Of a stretch of 5,771 nt of DNA, positions 4,379 through 5,771 are shown piece after piece. The notes beneath the pieces were generated by a model, which made no database searches, was not told where the DNA came from, and worked only from the letters and a program-made list of their open reading frames with translations. The position numbers and the translations under genes are program-made. The stretch spans positions 1 to 5,771 of the forward strand of contig CAMAXB010000206.1 of the NCBI GenBank assembly GCA_945862035.1. Direction: 5' to 3'. The DNA is from Opitutus sp. GAS368 (GTDB lineage: Bacteria > Verrucomicrobiota > Verrucomicrobiia > Opitutales > Opitutaceae). Position 1 is the stretch's first letter; the number at the start of each line of letters is the position of its first letter.

Positions 4379-5131
4379 ATGGCGAGTCATCCCTCAGGAC
4401 AGGCGCTGTTGCCGGCCCTACGACGCATTGGCGCGGTGGTTTCGGAGGTCGTGGAACTTTTCGACAACCTCGAGGATGTCCCATTCTGGCTGAAGGACGC
4501 CGACTGCCGGTTCCAGTGGGTCAACATTTCCTTCGTGCTGACGTTCGGAGCGCGCAGTCGGGTTGAGATTATCGGCAAGACCGACTATGACTTCTGCGGC
4601 GAAGTGCTGGCCAGCCAGTACCGCATGGATGACGAGCGGGTGCTGCGCGGCGGTCGCATCCTCTCCCGTGTCGAGTTGGTGGGACAATTTGCGCATACGG
4701 CGCGGTGGTACGCCACGACCAAGATCCCGCTGCGCAATGCCCAGGGCCGGATCGTGGGTTCCGCGGGATTTACCCGGCCGATGTACCAGCAGTCGGCGTC
4801 CACGGTGACGGGTTCGCCGATGAGCGCGGCGATCCGGCTGATCAGCGAACACTACGCGGACGGAATCGCTAATGAGCAGCTGGCGAAAGCCTGTGGCCTC
4901 TCGGTCCGAACATTCGAACGGCAGTTTCGCAGCGTCTATCAAAGCTCGCCGCACGAATACCTCCGGCAACTCCGCGTGCGCATGAGTTCGAGCGCGCTGG
5001 TCTTTTCGCGCAAGTCGATCGCCGATGTTGGCAGTGAGTTTGGCTTCGCGGACCAGAGCCACTTCACCAAGGAGTTCAAGCGGGTGATGGGCGAGACCCC
5101 GCGCGCCTACCGGGCGCGGTATCTCTTTTAG
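4379..5131 (+). CDS. AraC-family regulator with N-terminal PAS domain
   Basis: The 250-residue product has a PAS-like sensor at about residues 28-133. It begins D-V-P-F-W-L-K-D-A-D-C-R-F-Q-W-V-N, continues with I-I-G-K-T-D-Y-D-F and ends at K-I-P-L-R-N-A-Q-G-R-I-V-G. A C-terminal AraC DNA-binding domain occupies residues 150-250. Its two helix-turn-helix units are visible: I-A-N-E-Q-L-A-K-A-C-G-L-S-V-R-T-F-E-R-Q-F near 163-183 and S-I-A-D-V-G-S-E-F-G-F-A-D-Q-S-H-F-T-K-E-F-K near 213-234, followed by G-E-T-P-R-A-Y-R. The PAS domain probably senses a small ligand, replacing the cupin of sugar-sensing AraC proteins. The start ATG has no Shine-Dalgarno sequence, but no earlier in-frame start is apparent. 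The gene lies 245 bp upstream of a co-directional TonB-dependent receptor, the likely target. It is divergent from the stress-protein gene, so the 96-bp gap between them must carry both promoters. Confidence 0.9.
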   Translation: MASHPSGQALLPALRRIGAVVSEVVELFDNLEDVPFWLKDADCRFQWVNISFVLTFGARSRVEIIGKTDYDFCGEVLASQYRMDDERVLRGGRILSRVELVGQFAHTARWYATTKIPLRNAQGRIVGSAGFTRPMYQQSASTVTGSPMSAAIRLISEHYADGIANEQLAKACGLSVRTFERQFRSVYQSSPHEYLRQLRVRMSSSALVFSRKSIADVGSEFGFADQSHFTKEFKRVMGETPRAYRARYLF

Positions 5132-5151
5132 GCCCGACGCATTTCTACCAA

Positions 5152-5248
5152 GGATTGTCGCCAGCGTTCTATGCGGTTTCCGGCCGTTCGGTTAGTCTCC
5201 TTTCGCTAGGCGAGATTTTCCCGCTCGGCTTTCGGTATCCGACAATCC
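5152..5248. repeat. 9-bp inverted repeat in the regulator-receptor gap
   Basis: GGATTGTCG (5152-5160) and CGACAATCC (5240-5248) are perfectly complementary, 79 bp apart. They enclose the first unit of the direct repeat at 5191. They could be distant operator half-sites or arise by chance; the arms are too far apart for a compact hairpin. Confidence 0.35.
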
Positions 5249-5263
5249 CCATTGTTAGTTTCC
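5191..5263 (+). promoter_or_regulatory. Direct repeat GTTAGTYTCC, candidate AraC-type operator
   Basis: GTTAGTCTCC (5191-5200) and GTTAGTTTCC (5254-5263) match at 9 of 10 positions in the same orientation. Their start-to-start distance of 63 bp is six turns of B-DNA, so both would face the same side. The second copy ends 12 bases before the candidate -35 of the receptor promoter, where AraC-family activators usually bind. The site assignment is inference. Confidence 0.4.
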
Positions 5264-5274
5264 GTTGGCCGCGG

Positions 5275-5304
5275 TTAAACGCATTGGCTTGAATGTTTTA
5301 TAAC
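5275..5304 (+). promoter_or_regulatory. Candidate promoter of the TonB-dependent receptor gene
   Basis: TTAAAC (5275-5280) and TATAAC (5299-5304) are separated by 18 bases. The -10 is a good match to the consensus and sits in a short AT-rich pocket of GC-rich DNA. The -35 is poor, as expected of an activator-dependent promoter. A start near 5311 would give a leader of about 65 bases. Confidence 0.4.
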
Positions 5305-5376
5305 GCCTTTCCCGCAGTTGCTTTTCGTCCTCCACCTATCGGGCGCGGAGCAACCGAGTAGATCCATCACCACACC

Positions 5377-5771
5377 ATGAAACTGCCCCTCGCAAAGTCT
5401 GTCATCCTTGTCGCTGCGGCCTGCCTCGGCCTCGGCGCTGCATCCCTTTTCGGCCAAGCGGCGCCGACGGCCTCCCTGTCGAAGGAAGAGATCACGGTAA
5501 AATTGGATCCGTTTAGCGTCAGTGCGGATTCCGACGTCGGCTTCGTGGCGGCGAGTTCACTGGCCGGCGGTCGCATCGCCACCGCGCTCAAGGATACTCC
5601 GGTGGCTTATTCGGTCATCACCAAGGAATTTCTGGAGGCCTTCAATCTCACTGACGTGAGCCAGGCCGCGCAGTTCACCACCGGCGCGTATTCGATGGAT
5701 AACGACGGCACGCAGCGGCAGTACGGCCGCACCGAGGCGTCCCAGATCACGATGCGCGGCGTCAAGGTGGG
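5377..5771 (+). CDS. TonB-dependent outer-membrane receptor, N-terminal part (runs off the right edge)
   Basis: The first 131 codons are present. Residues 1-28 form a signal peptide (M-K-L-P-L-A-K, a long alanine- and leucine-rich core, F-G-Q-A). Residues 40-52 (E-E-I-T-V-K-L-D-P-F-S-V-S) occupy the TonB-box position in the form seen in Opitutaceae receptors. From residue 60 the plug domain begins: S-L-A-G-G-R-I-A-T-A-L-K-D-T-P-V-A-Y-S-V-I-T-K-E-F-L, then D-V-S-Q-A-A-Q-F-T-T-G-A-Y and later S-Q-I-T-M-R-G. These proteins import large nutrients (siderophores, cobalamin, glycans) across the outer membrane using TonB-ExbBD energy. The substrate cannot be told from the plug start. The ATG lacks a Shine-Dalgarno sequence. 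The upstream AraC regulator suggests ligand-responsive expression. No SusD-like partner is within view. Confidence 0.9.
   Translation, partial: MKLPLAKSVILVAAACLGLGAASLFGQAAPTASLSKEEITVKLDPFSVSADSDVGFVAASSLAGGRIATALKDTPVAYSVITKEFLEAFNLTDVSQAAQFTTGAYSMDNDGTQRQYGRTEASQITMRGVKV

Noticed and set aside
4418..5062. Minus-strand open frame of 214 codons
   Set aside because: It is fully antisense to the PAS-AraC gene, whose domains are clear on the plus strand.
1..5771. CRISPR array, toxin-antitoxin pair or defence island
   Set aside because: No regularly spaced direct repeats, no paired small genes and no defence-protein motifs are visible on either strand.

Overview
The window looks like chromosomal DNA of a GC-rich Verrucomicrobiota bacterium, most likely of the Opitutaceae. 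Three things point there. The right edge opens a TonB-dependent receptor whose mature N-terminus carries the L-D-P-F-x-V-x-A and L-A-G-x-R-I-x-T-x-L-K-D-T-P-V signatures common in Opitutus-type receptors. A secreted seven-repeat protein ends in a C-terminal region of a kind I associate with Verrucomicrobia. Host genes lack clear Shine-Dalgarno sequences. The assignment rests on recognition, not on a search.

Left part (1-411, minus-strand genes): the first 47 codons of an arylamine N-acetyltransferase run off the left edge. Upstream of it is the C-terminal tail of an unidentified membrane protein. That tail is cut off exactly where the 3' half of a class II tRNA-Leu(UAA) gene ends. The tRNA has lost its 5' half and is followed by an insertion sequence.

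Middle (412-3516, plus strand): two wrecked IS3-family elements in direct orientation enclose one intact gene. The left element (412-744) keeps both terminal inverted repeats but has deleted everything between codon 31 of orfA and the last 46 codons of orfB. The right element (about 2835-3516) keeps only the DDE catalytic half of orfB and the right end. Between them lies a 679-residue exported protein with a seven-unit Asp-box (BNR-like) repeat region, an Ig-like domain and a long C-terminal region; its stop codon abuts the right IS fragment. At the equivalent place near the 3' end of orfB, both IS copies can form a long symmetric hairpin with the same TCC/TCC internal loop but unrelated stem sequences. 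This is the most unusual signal in the window.

Right part (3517-5771): a noncoding stretch with a perfect 13-bp inverted repeat, probably the terminator of a minus-strand ATP-binding universal stress protein. Divergent from it is a PAS-AraC regulator, followed on the same strand by a 245-bp regulatory gap and the start of the TonB-dependent receptor. The regulator probably controls the receptor; the gap holds a direct repeat spaced 63 bp, a 9-bp inverted repeat and a weak promoter candidate.

I see no CRISPR array, no complete defence or secretion system and no rRNA.
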